From Lycorma delicatula (Eukaryota; Arthropoda; Insecta; Hemiptera; Fulgoridae), in the NCBI RefSeq assembly GCF_047948215.1, contig NC_134456.1:79164515-79228514 (forward strand): 64,000 nucleotides of DNA, given 5' to 3'. The notes under the pieces are model-generated. The model saw only the letters and a list, made by a program, of their open reading frames with translations. It had not been told where the DNA came from and made no database searches. The number at the start of each line of letters is the position of its first letter. The stretch's first letter is position 1. Position numbers and translations under genes: made by a program. This document shows positions 33,992 to 46,870 of this stretch, piece by piece.

Positions 33992-35917
33992 TTAACTAAA
34001 TTAAAGAATTAATAAATTTGGTTTGGTTCATCATGTAAAAGTTACATTTTTAAATAATTTTCATTAGAACCATCAGGTACAGTAACATAGCACATTGTAA
34101 TAAGATAAAGTAAAAAACTGTTATGGAAAATAAGTTATATATTTAATCAAAATGGAAAAAAAAATTCAGTTTTTTTTTATTATGAGACAACAATATAAAT
34201 GAATGTAGCTTAAGCAGTTTTATTAGAACATGTTATATAATAAATTACATTAACTTTTTTTCTGAAAAATGCCATTAAATTTAATACAATTTTATTTTAA
34301 TTTCAACTATTAAGAAAGAATCCTGTAAATTTCATAAAGCTCAGTTTATTCCAAAAAATAGTTACATGGACAAAGATTAAAATAATTAAATTTTATTCAT
34401 TATGACTTTGATTATAACTGAAAAAGACTCATACAATATTTAACTTCAACCAAAAAGCATTAATAATTAGAGGAACAAAACTGATTTCAAATTTTTTCAA
34501 CTGAGTTTTTCAGTTATATACATAATGGATAAGATACTCCAAGTTTATGACGTGAAAGTGAAATAGAATAATATCACTAGCTAAATGACTTTGCTACTAT
34601 GTAGGAAACATAACTGCTTATGACATTAGGTTTCAAAATTAGTTGATCATCTTAGAAAATACTCTGCTAATTTTATCTGTGATAAGAGAATATCTTTGTC
34701 ACCTGACATCAGGTTAAGTGACTTTTTCATTTTATAATACAAAATGAAAAAAATGTTATGAAATAAATATTTTGAGAGTATTTTCAGTAACTGGTTCTCA
34801 AAAATTTTCTGTTTATTGAAGGATCATAAATAAATCACCACATCAAGATCAAAAGTCATCAAAGTGTGTGCTGCAAAAATCTTCAAGAAATTTTAGAATA
34901 CAGCACAACTCTATTCATCTCAGATATTGTAAATCTGCATATTTGCAGATTATCTGGACCAGCTCAATTTATCCAGTAAACTATCCTGAAGATCAGCTCC
35001 AGGAATTTTAAATATGAACACTATGTATCTTTAATTCAGAAAGCCACTTATTTCATAGTTTTGGTCATTGTTTTTTTTTATTATTTGAACTTTGCATAAT
35101 ATTATAAAACACACACAATACAATGAATTTAATTTTTTAATAATTCCAAATTGAAAAATTCAAATTTTTTTATATTTACTTATAATTAAATATAATAATT
35201 TATTTTACAGACCCCTCACTTTAATATGGTGCTTATATTCAAGCACAAGCTTTTGTAAATGAATAGCAAAATGAATTCATTTTATCCTTCATTCAAAGAA
35301 ATGTTCAGTACATAGTCACTGAAGTGTAGATCTAGTTCCAAATTTTCAGAATTAATTTTATTATAAGTAAAATCTGAATTATGATTAATTTGAATAATGA
35401 AATTGATTTCAAATAAATTTTGATGTTAACACTTCCTGTATTTGTGATCTCAATAGTTTACAAAACATTTCTTAATTACCTGAACTAGCCTGTCTGAACC
35501 ACATCCATTCTTTGAACCAATCTCTGGTCTACATTAGCAGCATTTTTATTGTATTATCAAAACCTAATCATTAAAAAAGAAATGTTTTTAATCATTCTTC
35601 AGTGATGTACAAAACTGAAGGAAAAGTAATAATTTCTTAAATTTTAATAGTTTTTGTTACTTGTATTAAGAATAAATATAGTAAAAACACTAACCACAAT
35701 TCTTCACTTAAAAAGAATTATAGTTACAGAATAGAAATTTGTTATATGAATACAGAAAATAATACATCTATGAATCTACTTATTTAATTTATTACAGCTG
35801 TCATAATATTGTAATCATAGTTAAATACTATTATAACTATCAAATAATGTTTTATTACTTAATGTTTAATTTTCATTAGTGCTGTAGTAACAAAACATTT
35901 TTTATTCATATTGGCAG
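33992..35917. other. AT-rich intronic stretch before stum exon B
   Basis: Nothing is recognised apart from the end of the intron. A short inverted repeat AATCTGCA-TATT-TGCAGATT lies near 34931-34950. Confidence 0.4.
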
Positions 35918-35920
35918 CAG
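35911..35920 (+). promoter_or_regulatory. Tandem NAGNAG splice acceptor of stum exon B
   Basis: TTGGCAGCAG precedes GATGTACGA. Either AG (35916-35917 or 35919-35920) can end the intron in the same phase. Use of the first adds one glutamine (CAG) between the cysteine-rich exon and the conserved domain. The pyrimidine tract is short (TTTTTTATTC at about 35899-35908). Confidence 0.7.
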
Positions 35921-36044
35921 GATGTACGAAAGATAGATCCAACATTAGTGGACCACATATCTGTGATAAGAGCAGCTATTCCTGTTCTTCCAGTACCTCT
36001 TGCCTGGTTCTGCCTCTTTTTCAACATTTTTATACCAGGGTCTG
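35921..36044 (+). CDS. stum: stum, exon B: start of the SPEC3/Stum domain
   Basis: It encodes 41 full codons plus one base, beginning DVRKIDPTLVDHISVIRAAI and continuing into a hydrophobic run (VLPVPLAWFCLFFNIFIPGS) that forms the first membrane segment of the SPEC3/Stum domain. The previous exon ends on a full codon, so the join is in phase. The start could be 35918 if the upstream AG of the CAGCAG acceptor is used. The donor is TCTG|GTAAGT at 36044/36045. The short length and strong family match make the exon certain. The open frame is too short for ordinary ORF listing. Confidence 0.92.
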
Positions 36045-39000
36045 GTAAGTGATAAAATACTGTTTAAAAACTTGTAATTTTAGACCTTAAAACTTATTAA
36101 TTATTATTTCTCAAAATAAAAAAAGAAGCTAACTTATTCATTCCTTTACTTTAACTCATTTAGAGCATCAATGGGTATAAAAATACTGTAATTAAAATTG
36201 AAATTCTAATCTGTGGATTAGGAAAGACATTTCTAATCAATGAGGAATCTGAATTGTTACTATAAGTGTAGAATTGTCATTCAGCATAGAACAATGAAAA
36301 GTATTATTTTTTACAGTAGCAGTATTCCTGGAAGATATTTTAGCTGTATAGTGAGGCTAGGATCAATTATACTTTATAAAAACAAACTTTTAATCGTGCT
36401 TAATATATTTTCTTCATGATGTTTCACCATATATGGCACCTTGGTTTGATTCATTCATAGAAGGACAATTTTTGCGCTACCCAAGACCCCCACTTCTTCT
36501 CTGAAATTTTTTGCACAAGTAGAACCAGTTGACAGTCTTTGAATTGCATGAAACTGTTTCACAAGGCTCTAAACCTTTATACTGGCAATTATCAGGTGCA
36601 GATACTTCATTTCAATGGTTGGCTTGCATTTGGGACCTGTGTTCCAAAATTACTTTCAAAATTACATGCACTTATGTCTGTCAATTTAAATAAATAAAAA
36701 AAATAAAACTGACCACAAAAATAACAAAATTATTACTTAAAAGTAATACTTTCTTCAGTTCTTTAAAATTAGAAATCTTGAAATTAATAACAAATTAAAA
36801 AAACAACACCACATAATTAACCTGTAACCTTTAACTTGGCAGCTATTATAAATTTAAAGAAAAATCAAAAAGGTAGTGTATTTTACTTTTAACTATTTTT
36901 TTTTTTTTAAATGTGGTTTTCCTTTTTATTTATTTGCTTTGCATTTTTATATGTATGAGAAAAAACTTGTAGATGAATACTGTTTATATTTGCAATAGAC
37001 AATAAGTCAAGAAACATACATCTTAATGAAAAAACAAAATGAATAGAGAGAAACAAGTAAAGAGACTGTTAATGAGTGTGAACTGAGACTTATTTGAATA
37101 CAGGAATAGTTTTAATTTTTTCTCAAATGCCATAATGCTTCAGTTGTTATTCCCTCTCCATAAAAAAGGTTTGGCATTTAGTTTACAAAAGTATAGGCCA
37201 ATTCATTATTGCCTGTATTTTATAAATTGTTTGAAAAATTATGAAAAATAGACTTTTAACATTTCTTGAAAAGTATAACATATTCACAAACTTTCAGTAT
37301 CATTTTAAGAAAAACTTTTCCACCAACACAGCCATTTTTCAGTTTTTAAAAATATTTTAAATTGCATAGATAATAAACAGGTTTCATTTTCAATCTTTTG
37401 TGAACTCAGTAAAGCATATTAATTAAAAAATGAGCTACAATATCAGAGGAAGTGCTTACAATTGGTTAAAATCATACCTAAACAACTAAAACAAATAAAT
37501 GAAATTAATAGGAGTACACATGTAAAATGTAGTCCTCACTTCAAGATATAGGAAGCTGAATGCCTAAGGAAGCATCTTCAGTCTCTTGCTTTTCTTAAAA
37601 TTGGTTAATGATCGGCCACAAAATCTTAAACTATTGATTTTTACCCTCTGCAGATAAGAAAAGTATATCTATAACTGAGATAATTTTTTAAAACGTTACA
37701 TTTAAGACCAAAAAATTACTCACTGGATGGATTGCAACCACCAAACTTTAAATATGTATAAAATCATTGCATTGTGATTATCAGGTAAATTTCCATACCT
37801 GAAAATTCCATAGTCAGATTTTTTAACATTACTAATCACATAGGGTAGAATTATTGTTAATAACAATAGCTTTTCTGTTATCCATAAAGTAAATTTTAAG
37901 GTATTTAATTAGGAAAAAATTCTCAACAAAATCAAACCTTGCTGATTTGGTTTAAAGTGTCTAAATAAAATGCTAAGCATGTTATCACTATTCAGTTTTT
38001 TATAATATTTGAATACTCCACTCTTAAAAGTATAAAAATATAAAATCATTTCTTAGGGGTCCCTAAAAAATTTGAATGAATTTTCAAGATACAAAAATGG
38101 GCTACCAGATCAATGTTTGATGCCATTAAGTTTGAAACATGTAGACCAACATTTAGAAATAACAAATTTTAACTTATCCTTGTGATTATATTTTTGAATG
38201 TGCAATTTTTGTTAAAAAGAATAGTCCCTTATACTTAAAAATATAACAACGTCCAACTCTATGTTACACTTTGTGTAACAACACAATAAGGCTTATGAGA
38301 AAGGGTTTTATTTTGCTTTCATTGACATTTTTAATGAATTAGGGAATTATTAAAAAATATTCTTCCTGATTTATTTAAAATATAATTAAAAAGTTTTCTT
38401 TTATAGAAAAAATATTACTGTCAATGAATTTTAAAATAATACTATATAAGGTTTAGACCAATAATTTTCAATAACATCTTCTTAATTGTGATTAATCGTG
38501 TAGTTATTTTTTATATTTAGTATCTTCATGTATTTACTTCTTTACATGTATAAATTTTAAATAATTAATATGAGTTTAATCTCATCTACTTTTTTTTTAT
38601 TTTATAATTAATAATATTATTAGTATTTTGTGATGCTGCCCTGATTGTGATTTTACCATAGTTTCCCTTGATCCATCAAGGCAAATGCTATCTGTGGAAT
38701 AACATATTAATCCATCCCTGACATTATCTATATAATGCATTATTATATACCAAAAAGAATAAAGAATCTCTTATTTATTCATCACAATAGTTTTGAAAAT
38801 GATAACAAATATACCCCTACTTTCTGAGTATAGTTTTGAGTATGTTCTTAAATATCTTCGTTCATGTTGGGTTTTTCTACAGTATTATCATTGAAGTATT
38901 CTCATCTCAAGTTCGTAACTACTTACATAATACGTATTATTTGTGTATGAAATGTTTATGAAGTGCTTCTTCACAATAATTTGATTATATTCAAAATACT

Positions 39001-39602
39001 AAAATAGATTAATTTGTTAAATCAAATAACCTTGTTTTTTATAGTTCTACCTTACATTTTTTATTAACTTCTGTAAATTGAATATAATACACACCTACAA
39101 TATTTATTCTAAATTCAGCTCATTTCATGTTGTAATGTCTTACACTAATTTTCACTGTAATTTCCAATTTTGATAGTTATAAAAAAAGTTTATATTATAT
39201 TATTTGTTTCAAAATCAATCATTGTTCAACTGTTGTATTGTAACTAATTCTACTGTTAACATGTTTCAGATGAAAAAAGTAGCAAATCCATATTTTATAA
39301 CACTGGAATAACAGTGCTTAAATCTCAGTTATGTAAGAAATTAGATTTCCCATTTCTTTCCTTCCCAGTTGTTTTGTTAAGTTGTCACTCAACTAATGTT
39401 AACTAATGTCAAATTATCATCTTAAATATCCTGACATACTACTAAGTTATGTATATAATGTTTATTTTTTTAATTATTAGTATGATTATATTAGTGTAAT
39501 TTTATTTATAGAGGATACTTGATACAACTTTTATCCTTACAACTGATTTATTATAAAATACCCTAATGATTAATTATTTACATAATATACTTTTAATTTC
39601 AG
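36045..39602 (+). other. stum intron B-C (3.6 kb)
   Basis: It begins GTAAGT and ends TTTCAG, and contains a sense-oriented LINE remnant at about 37130-38400. The parts at 36100-37100 and 38450-39600 show nothing else I can name. Confidence 0.8.
37130..38400 (+). mobile_element. Decayed LINE reverse transcriptase (sense orientation)
   Basis: Plus-strand pieces in changing frames recall a CR1/Jockey-like reverse transcriptase. They are ANSLLPVFYKLFEK near 37200-37240 (the usual form is RPISLLPVFSKIFEK), then a GFRKN-like piece and a TNTAIF-like piece near 37310-37340, NIRGSAYNWLKSYLN near 37440-37485, and LYADKKSISIT near 37645-37680 at the catalytic YADD position (second aspartate changed). 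The C-terminal piece is FLNVQFLLKRIVPYT near 38190-38235. Dense stops show it is old. The clade is a guess. Confidence 0.6.
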
Positions 39603-39797
39603 GAACACTGTGGAGTGGGTTATTCTGTTTATGTTTCGGCAAAGCCAGATTCTCTGTAAAGGATACCAACGGATCAAGAGTTGGAGCATTCTTTGTGAAT
39701 GTTTTAGTATCAATTAGTCAGGCTTTCACCATTATATTTTGTCTTGTTGGCTGGGGATGGAGTATTTGGTGGGGAGTAATGATGGTACGATTTGCTA
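39603..39797 (+). CDS. stum: stum, exon C: core of the SPEC3/Stum domain
   Basis: The exon completes a glycine codon with exon B and encodes TLWSGLFCLCFGKARFSVKD, then GSRVGAFFVNVLVSISQAFT and IIFCLVGWGWSIWWGVMMVRFA. It holds the second membrane segment and the tryptophan-rich GWGWSIWWG motif that marks the SPEC3/Stum family. The acceptor is TTTCAG (ends 39602) and the donor A|GTAAGT at 39797/39798, leaving one base for the next codon. The open frame 39566-39835 extends past both splice sites, so its ATG at 39566 is intronic. In Drosophila the protein is needed for mechanical sensing in proprioceptors; the same role here is by homology only. Confidence 0.95.
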
Positions 39798-40379
39798 GTA
39801 AGTATCTTCAGTTGCATTCTAAATTTGAAAAATGATTTTACTGAGCTAAATTTTTGTAATGTTCTTTAGCCAAATTAAAAATTAGTACTTTTTTAATAAT
39901 TAATTTGTACCACTAATTCTATTATAAGACACTTTTCGCGTGATGCAGATGAAGCAACAACTACTCATCATAATAAAGTGAAAATATATTTTTGCTTTGT
40001 GTTCTGCTTAATATTGTAAATTCCTTTAAAATTTGTTTATAACTATTTTCCAAAATTTTTTATTATTAAATGATTTATAATATCCAAAATAGAACATACT
40101 TATTATAAAGAAGAGAAGGATATTTTTTTTTTTTTATATCTTCATTACATGAATTATGTTTATTAAAAACTAATATTATAGGAATTTAGAGGAAATATAA
40201 GAAATCAATTCATGTTTAACACAAAAGAAGTAATATTTCAAATGGTTGTATTGAAATGTGTCTATGAATATTCTATTGAAAATAATTTTAATGATGTGTC
40301 ACTCTAACAAGAAAGAGACTATTGAGAGTTATTATTATGATTTTTAAATCAGTTTTTATCTGAATGCTATTATGCAATA

Positions 40380-41085
40380 TCCTGACGCTGTAGGGAAAGA
40401 CACCCACCATGTGATATGATTCTGGTCGCCACACCACCCCCTCCATACTAGCCCTGATGGGCTTTACCAGAGGTCATCTTCAAAACCTCAGGCAAAAAAC
40501 ATCTTTCAGCCTTGTTCTTGCCTCATTTAGGATGCCACTGATGCAAATGCCAAGTGTGACATTTCCATCAGTGTACTATTAATCATTTGTTGATGTTATC
40601 CATACAAAAATAAACCTTTCAATAAGTCTTAAACAAGACTGGACCAATCGAGCTGAATAAAATGAACTATACCTTAATGGGAAAGGTTGAGTTCAACACT
40701 CAACACCACCATAAATAAAATAAAATAAAAACATAAAACAGAACATAGCAAAATATAAATAAAAACAACAATAAAAACACTTATACCATAACAAGAACAT
40801 AACAAAACAACAAATTGAAAACCCAAGTGGGAAAACCCAACACACCTTCAGCAGTCCTTTCCCTTACAAGAAATCCCATATATTCCTCATTGATAGTCCA
40901 TTCGGCCTGATTTTTCCAATTTTCACAGAGGTCCAACATCAACCAAATAAAAGCCGACAAGTCACCTCTGTACGCATCATATCATACTGCAAGCATTCGT
41001 AGAAAACATGAAAGGCATCATCCAGGACTCCACCTTGCAGACATAACCCGGAATCAATCAGGCCAAATCACTATTATGCAACATC
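40380..41085 (-). mobile_element. R1-like LINE 3' unit (distal copy)
   Basis: Reading minus, the unit runs from a degraded C-terminal zinc-finger region (about 41083-40860, with traces of the DDAFHVFYEC-type pattern) through a spacer to a module at 40600-40380. That module shows (plus strand) TGGTCGCCACACCACCCCCT and GATGGGCTTTACCAGAGGTC. The same order of parts occurs next door at 41085-41820. No open frame survives. Confidence 0.55.
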
Positions 41086-41870
41086 CTGAACTCATAGAGG
41101 AAGACATCTTCCATGTGGCAGTTTTGGTCACCACACCACCCCCTCCATACCTAGCCATTATGGGCTTTACCAGAGGTCATCTTCAGAACCCCGGCAAAAG
41201 GCATCTCTCAGCCTTGTTCTTGCCTCAGTTGGGATGCCACCAAAGCGAATACCACATGTGATATTCCCATCGGTATACTACTAGGAAATGAACTCATTAC
41301 AACAAAACACATCTATGTCAAGTCTTTAACAAGACTGAGTGACATGAAGGAACTGAAATTAAAAATGCAACTACCTACCCAGTAGGTTAGAAGTTGAGTT
41401 CAACATGCAACCATAACATAACACAAAACAAAAAATAAAAATGAACTCAAAAATAAATTTAAATAAACAAAACACTACAAAAACATGAAAACTCACAACA
41501 CAGTAGAACAACAAAGCCACGACACAGGAAAGACCAGGTGGAACCCTAAATTCCCTCAGTAATCCATTCTATTGCCAGGTACCTGAAGAAATTTTCAACA
41601 ATTACCTATTCGGCCCAGTTTTTCCAACTCTCACGAAGATCTAATGTTAAGCCAAAAAATAGTCTCTGTGCGCAAACATTCACATTTCACGCATTTGTAA
41701 ATTACATGGTATGCGTCATCTAGTTGTCCACAATCTGGACATACACCTGAATCCACCAGGCCAAATTGCTGGAGTCTGTCTCGGAAGGTGACTATTATAC
41801 AACAGTTCAGCAACCTCTTAATTTACTTTTCTGCTCAGAATTTATCTGCTAACTGACTGCTGTCCATTAA
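41086..41870 (-). mobile_element. R1-like LINE 3' unit with C-terminal zinc finger
   Basis: The minus frame 41631-41813 reads FRDRLQQFGLVDSGVCPDCG, then DDAYHVIYKC, the C-x2-C...H...C cluster found after the reverse transcriptase in R1- and Jockey-type LINEs. Downstream is a spacer rich in A on the plus strand, then a module at 41290-41083 with (plus) GGTCACCACACCACCCCCTC and ATGGGCTTTACCAGAGGTCA. This is the same module as at 40384-40600, 9166-9262 and (inverted) 62455-62545. Only this C-terminal stretch of the polymerase is present. Confidence 0.65.
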
Positions 41871-44800
41871 CCAATATACAAATTGGTTAACCATTGGCTT
41901 AGTATAAAGCTAGTAGTTTCTAGATCGGTTGGTCTAAATAGAGATTTCCTGCAAGGTTTTGCCATTTTTCACTTATCTCTTCAATTCCATTTTATCTTTC
42001 TTATTAAAATGCATATTTTGCACATCCAAGGTTCCAGTATTAAAATAATAAAGAAAGATCATTTTTCTATGACAAATACTCCAAGAAAATTTGTTCCATG
42101 CAAGAAAATTCACAAGATGATTGAACTTCTAGTTACGTAACAAACATTGTTTTGAAAACACACCATCTACCAACAAACACAAAAATTTCATGCACTCATA
42201 TGATACATACAACTTGGATTTTTTTTAAGATTATTATATAATTTATTGCAATGATTCAGAACTTTTTGTTTATTATCGATTCCTTTTATTTCTATTGATC
42301 CTTTACAGACTATTTACATAATTCTTTGATGGTGGGTTAATTTTTTCCCAAATTTAATGTTATTTTACCAAGTAAAACTACTTAAAACTTATAAATAAAA
42401 CATTCTGAGATCTAAAATTAATCATAACTATAAAAAATTATTTTTGTTATAAAATCATTTTAGCATAAAAAAGACTTACAAAAAAGAGGATTATCCAACA
42501 TTTCTATATAAGTGGGCTTGTTATCTAACGCATTGTTCTAACAGAAAAACTGTATAATTTTTTTCTGCTTTACTCTGATTCCAGCAGTTGTAACATCTGA
42601 TTGTGACAAATGAAAAGCAATTGAGGTAAAAGCAGTATTAATCAGAGTTGATTTCTCTGTACCTAATAAATTCATAAACTAATTAACTAGTAAGTTTCTG
42701 TGGTAAACAGAATAAAAAGTCACTTGCAGAGCTGTGTATAATGTCTATTTCAGTGGGCTTTCAATAATGACATCTTACAATATGTTTGATGTTTGATTAA
42801 GTAAAGGTGATATGGAAAACCACTTTACACCCTTCTTATCGTTGATAGCCTATCGTGGGGTGATTGTTATTCTTAGTGACAGCAATGTAATATTCAAGAA
42901 TGACTAGTGTTAGGTTATAACACAAAGGTTGAATATATATATATATATCATACTACAACATATGTATATGTATATATATCTCACACTATATCATATTAAT
43001 GTCATACACAATGTACACAATGTGTATCATTGTAACTTAAAAAAGATGTTTTAATTATGTTTCCCTTTTGATAGTAAGTATATTTAAAATGTCAGTGTAT
43101 ATATAACAGGAAATGAATAATTTTATTTAATTTAGCAATGCTTAATTTAACAAACAGTGTCTGGTCATTCTCTTGAATTAATGTTTTTAATTAACCAAAC
43201 TCCAGTTTTGTTATTTCTTTTATGATCAAATTTTATCAGTGATCAGCTGTTCACACATAAATATTGTTCTATGTATAAAATTGATTTATCCTTTTTCTTA
43301 CAATTTTATATTAATTACTTACAAGCATTAAAATTCTACCTAATTGAAAAAATTGTATGCCTATTCAGATTATAACTACACTACAGTTAAAAATAAACTT
43401 AAAAGTATTGAAATAAAAGATAATGAGTAAAATAACTAATAATTTTAAGAAATAATAATAATGATAATTTGTTCTTTCAAGGTTAAACTTTCATTTTTTA
43501 TCAGAAATGTTTCTTAATCAGAGTAAATAATAATTATAATACTTAAGTTCACAAGATAAATAAAACAAATAATATGTTATGTACTACATTTCATTCCAGT
43601 GATAAGAATTATTTACCAAGAAACTTACTTTTTTATTACAAACTTAAAGCAATAATATATAGCTCCAGTCTTTTAAAATTTCTTAAATATTGATAAAATT
43701 TAAGAAGCAAGCAGAATTAGGTGATTGAAAAAAATGAATACGTTATTTAATGGTATTGTTATATTAATTTTAATTTTTCCCAAAAATTATGAAAAATAAA
43801 CAATTTTTTTCTTAAATTATTTTATTTTCTTATTATTTGAGATTTTTATACTTAAGTATATTACATAATCGGGGAAAAATATTAATGCTTTAAATATTAG
43901 ATTAATTTAGATTACCAGGTTACTTAAATAGAACATATGGTAAGGGAGTTAGGGCAATTTTTTTTTGCTAAAGTTGAAAATTTATGAAAACTTCAAAAAA
44001 TCACTTTTTCAGTCAACATGCTGTAAAAATTTTTAAATTTTTTGTATTAACTTAGATTAATCTTACTTCTTGCCTTTTGATCCTTAAAATTGTTAATACT
44101 AATCATGAATAACTTAAAAATATTTTACGCCTAATTCATATATTATTTTTTTCCCATATCAAACTGTAACATTGAAGTTGAGTGTTTTTGCACAATTTCT
44201 TTCCCTGTAATCTCTAAACAACATCAAAGTGTGTATCTTATATGGGAAAGGGTCATTGTGGGTGTGTGTGTGGGTGCACATGTGTGTGTGAGAGAGAGAG
44301 AGCATGCATGCGCATGTGTGATGAAATCTTTTACTTCAGATTAAAATATATTTATAATAATAATAATCATGCATGTTTGTAATAAATTTGGTATTTTGAG
44401 TTACTTAAGTAGGTAATTTCAGTATTTATCTACTTAAGTTTATTACTTGCTCAAGTAAATACAAGTTAATTACTCGCTCAATATCCGTAGTTTTTCTAAC
44501 TTACTGGACCAAAGTATCTTTGTGCTTATAAAAAAATCACTGAGTACTTGTAAGATAATTACATCATATTTATACCAAACTATGGATATTATTAGGTTGA
44601 ACAAGGACACAGTGATGAAATGAATAGTAACTTTAGAGAGGTTCATACTCATATTATTGATAAATTACAGTCATTTATTTCCATATAACATTTTAAAAAG
44701 TTCAAAAGAAATAAATGAACACAAATTAAAACATGAATATAAATTCCTGAAAAACTTTTCATTATAATGAAAAATGTCTTATTTAATTATTTCTATATAT

Positions 44801-44950
44801 ACACATTATAATATTATAAATGAAATATTTGCTGTAGGAGCAATTATATATTTGCTAATAGCTAATAACACAGTAAAAGATACTGAATACATACAGGATT
44901 CTGGCAACAAGTAAAATTAACAAATAAAATAAATAAATATAAAAAAATTC
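41871..44950. other. AT-rich intronic stretch
   Basis: No gene is seen. The plus frame 41883-42140 has no known motif. Short TA and GT/GA microsatellites occur near 42937-42980 and 44256-44303. Confidence 0.4.
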
Positions 44951-44954
44951 CTAT

Positions 44955-45115
44955 TAGTTTTTTTTTTTAATGAATTCACCATATAAGGTGGAAGTTTGTA
45001 TGTGTGAATATGAAATGAAAATTTTGTAGCATATAAAAAATGCCATTCCTGACTAGGATTTGAGCCTTCTAAATGAAAGGCGTCAATACTAGTCCACCAT
45101 AAGACTAGTGGTTTG
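44955..45115 (-). mobile_element. SINE-2 copy, degraded
   Basis: On the plus strand the element runs from an oligo-T and GAATTCACCATATAAGGTGG through TGTGAATATGAAATGAAAAT to AAATGCCATTCCTGACTAGG (complement of the B-box region) and GATTTGAGCC. It matches the family at 49441-49610. The tRNA-like head beyond 45070 is worn. Boundaries are approximate. Confidence 0.6.
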
Positions 45116-45189
45116 GTAGATATATATATAATTTATCAAAACACACACACACACAAACATATCTGGACCCTGCACCAGATAATGCCTAA

Positions 45190-45565
45190 TTGGTGTACAT
45201 GTAGATTCCTCTATCTCCTATCCTTATCCTATCTTATCCTATCTCCTATCTTCTCTTCTTCACTTGCTTCCAGTAATATTCTCTTTTTTCCACCCTTATA
45301 TTTAATTCTTTCTTTCCTGTACAGCTCCCAGGTGTCTTTGGGCCTTCTTTTGATTATCCACAGTTCTTTTATCACTCGCAGTAATCTCTCCCTATTCATT
45401 CTCTTAACATGACCATATCATCATAACCTTATTCTCCTAATTCTCTCCCTCATAATCTTTCCTTTAGACTTTCTAATGTCTTCATTCCTCATTCTATTTA
45501 TTCTTATTTTTCCTTTTATCGCTTTGAGTAATTTCATTTCAAATATCTGTACTCTGTTTTATAAC
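45190..45565 (-). mobile_element. LINE reverse transcriptase C-terminal remnant
   Basis: The minus strand reads, with breaks, FEMKLLKAIKGKIRINRMRN, EDIRKSKGKIMRERIRR and YGHVKRMNRERLLRVIKELW. This is the usual C-terminal end of a LINE polymerase (the WxGHVxRM motif). The pyrimidine-rich look of the plus strand (TCCTATC repeats) is the complement of this purine-rich code. It is antisense to stum. Confidence 0.65.
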
Positions 45566-45599
45566 TCATTCATTCATTCTACCATCTTTGATGATTCTG

Positions 45600-46870
45600 C
45601 TCCAATTTTACTTCCTTGTACGAAGTAAAGGAAGTAATCGCGAAAGATTTCAGTTTTCAGATTTTAACAAAAATATCCATTTTGATCATCCCTGAATCCA
45701 TTTTGACTATTTTTGGCAAGACATCTGTATGAATGTATATCTCACATAATTAAAAAATCCCTTACAGCACACCGGAAGACAGAAGTAGATTTCACCAGTG
45801 CTAAATGCAGGATAAAAAAGATTTCCACCTTAAAGTTAAGAAAAACTTCAAATTTACTCAATTTGTCAATGGTTGCATGTGAAAAAAGTTTCACATCTTT
45901 AGCGTATGACTAGCCCCATCTTCTTACAATTCCAGCAACATTTTGGTCATCCCTTGCCGTAAAGGTTGGTCATATCAAGAATTGTTTTAGACAAAAGTTT
46001 TAGGTAATATTTAGAGGACTAACAACCACTTTAAACTGATTCGATACTGTGCCTAATAAGGAAGATATTTTTTTTGTCTTCGAAACCCCATTTTTTCTAC
46101 CCTGCGAGCCAAAAGTTGGTGATATCAAATCACCAACCAAAAAATTACCTTAATTAGGTAAGTTTTAGGCCCTCAACCAAAGAATAGTAGGAACTTTAAA
46201 CGAATTTGATATTTTACTTAATAAGAAAGTTATAACAATATTTTGTTTGTTTCAAAAAAGCCCCTCCCCCCCATTTCCCCTCCATAGTTCAATTTTGCCC
46301 ATTAACGAACTCAACCCAGATTTTGGATCGTTATATTTTCTGTGTGAATTTGAAAGTGATTGGCGTAAAATTACGGCAGTTATCATGTCCGCAAGAAAGT
46401 GAAATATGAATGTGTATATGAACTTTTGAACTGACGGTGGTTTTGGGGTTCTAGGGGATGTGAAACGCGAAGATATGTCGAAATTTTCCAGAAGTGGAAT
46501 CATGGTACCCATTACAATTGGTAGCTTTGTTATGACATCTACCTAAAAATGATTAACCATAGACTGTTGAAATTTTGTATTTAGAACTGTAGTAATACCT
46601 AGTTGTGCACCTCCACTTTTGATTGCAATCAACTTGACCAAAAATGTCCAAAAAACTCAGAGTCCAAAAAATTTGGATTTTTTACTCTTTCTTAACTGCA
46701 GTAATAAGCCCTCATTGAGAGATTTTCAAAAATATATCCTAAGTGGTACTTACTTTCATTGGTTCCATAGTTATAGCCAAATAAATTTTTGATTAATGAA
46801 ATATTTGGATCTTACAAGCGGAAGGCACAATGGTTCAAATCCGACTTCATTTTCTTTTTTTTATAATTTA
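45600..46870. repeat. Hemipteran-type interspersed repeat
   Basis: It opens with a hairpin (TTACTTCCTT at 45608-45617 paired with AAGGAAGTAA at 45628-45637), then TCCATTTTGATCATCCCTGA and CATTTTGACTATTTTTGGC. The right half has GTTGAAATTTTGTATTTAG, CTAGTTGTGCACCTCCACTT and, at its end, GGCACAATGGTTCAAATCC, which resembles a tRNA B box. I recall closely similar repeats from leafhopper-like genomes; this is from memory. There is no coding. The minus frame 46252-46512 is probably chance. Confidence 0.5.

Larger units (their letters stand above)
20874..35917 (+). other. stum intron A-B (15 kb)
   Basis: It begins GTAAGT and ends in CAGCAG. It holds two antisense LINE remnants (21003-23340 and 24100-26060) and a plus-strand mariner (32705-33989). 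The remainder, including 26060-32700 and 34000-35900, is AT-rich with short microsatellites (AAT at 30501-30530, CA near 29200, a C-run near 27634). I see no further exon, but a small one could be missed. Confidence 0.75.

Noticed and set aside
39566..39602. Start codon at 39566 for the exon C frame
   Set aside because: It is upstream of the TTTCAG acceptor; exon C joins in phase with exon B.
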